64,000 nt of DNA, taken from the NCBI GenBank assembly GCA_030847615.1, contig JAUMIR010000005.1:215496645-215560644 (forward strand); not shown here. The letters run 5' to 3'. Position 1 is the stretch's first letter. The stretch is from Gambelia wislizenii (taxonomy: Eukaryota; Chordata; Lepidosauria; Squamata; Crotaphytidae). More notes on this DNA, generated by a model. That model searched no databases. It was not told the DNA's origin and was given only the letters and a program-made list of their open reading frames with translations.

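Overview
The window is an internal piece of a sauropsid, most likely squamate (lizard or snake), nuclear gene. All sequence that looks like selected protein coding lies on the + strand in sixteen short exons of APAF1 (apoptotic protease-activating factor 1). They run from 137 to the right edge at 64000, so both ends of the gene are outside the window. The exons encode about 677 codons. By comparison with the human protein these cover helical domain 2 and most of the two WD40 beta-propellers that hold cytochrome c. From the second WD exon on, nearly every exon is one WD40 blade of 40-45 codons, starts just before the (I/L/V)W strand and is in phase 0. I saw no second host gene and no tRNA, rRNA or CRISPR locus. 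The squamate call rests on the APAF1 sequence and the repeats: CR1 with its typical 3' end, L2-type LINEs, a DIRS retroelement, tRNA-derived SINEs, and many pogo/Tigger-like MITEs.

Layout. 1-9510: exons a-c; two Tigger-like MITEs (1141-1370, 1728-1970); a 3.5 kb L2-type LINE on the minus strand (about 5640-9200). 9511-23277: exons d-j; more MITEs, a GC-rich nested composite (15518-17232) and a 296-bp foldback element (21398-21693). 23278-28691: an intron with a Tigger-like MITE, a 2.4 kb terminal-inverted-repeat element filled with GC-rich palindromic minisatellite (23819-26243), and an L2 remnant. 28692-39442: exons k and l, old L2 and L1 remnants and two MITEs 8 bp apart. 39443-55622: a 16.2 kb intron built around a DIRS-type tyrosine-recombinase retrotransposon (about 40172-53868). 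Its gag is split twice: first by an L2 that itself contains a full-length but dead L1 (42075-48058, with target-site duplication) plus a SINE, then by a cluster of CR1 pieces. A MITE sits at its 3' terminal repeat. 55623-64000: exons m-p, and two more TA-flanked MITEs whose cores have become minisatellites (57673-58954, 61510-62024).

The host gene acts alone here. The rest is intron filled by transposons in several time layers, and every transposon reading frame I could follow is truncated or frameshifted. The least ordinary feature is the repeated finding of terminal-inverted-repeat elements whose interior is a GC-rich, self-complementary tandem array. The largest is 23819-26243, which also has a 91-bp tandem duplication spanning its 3' end and host flank.
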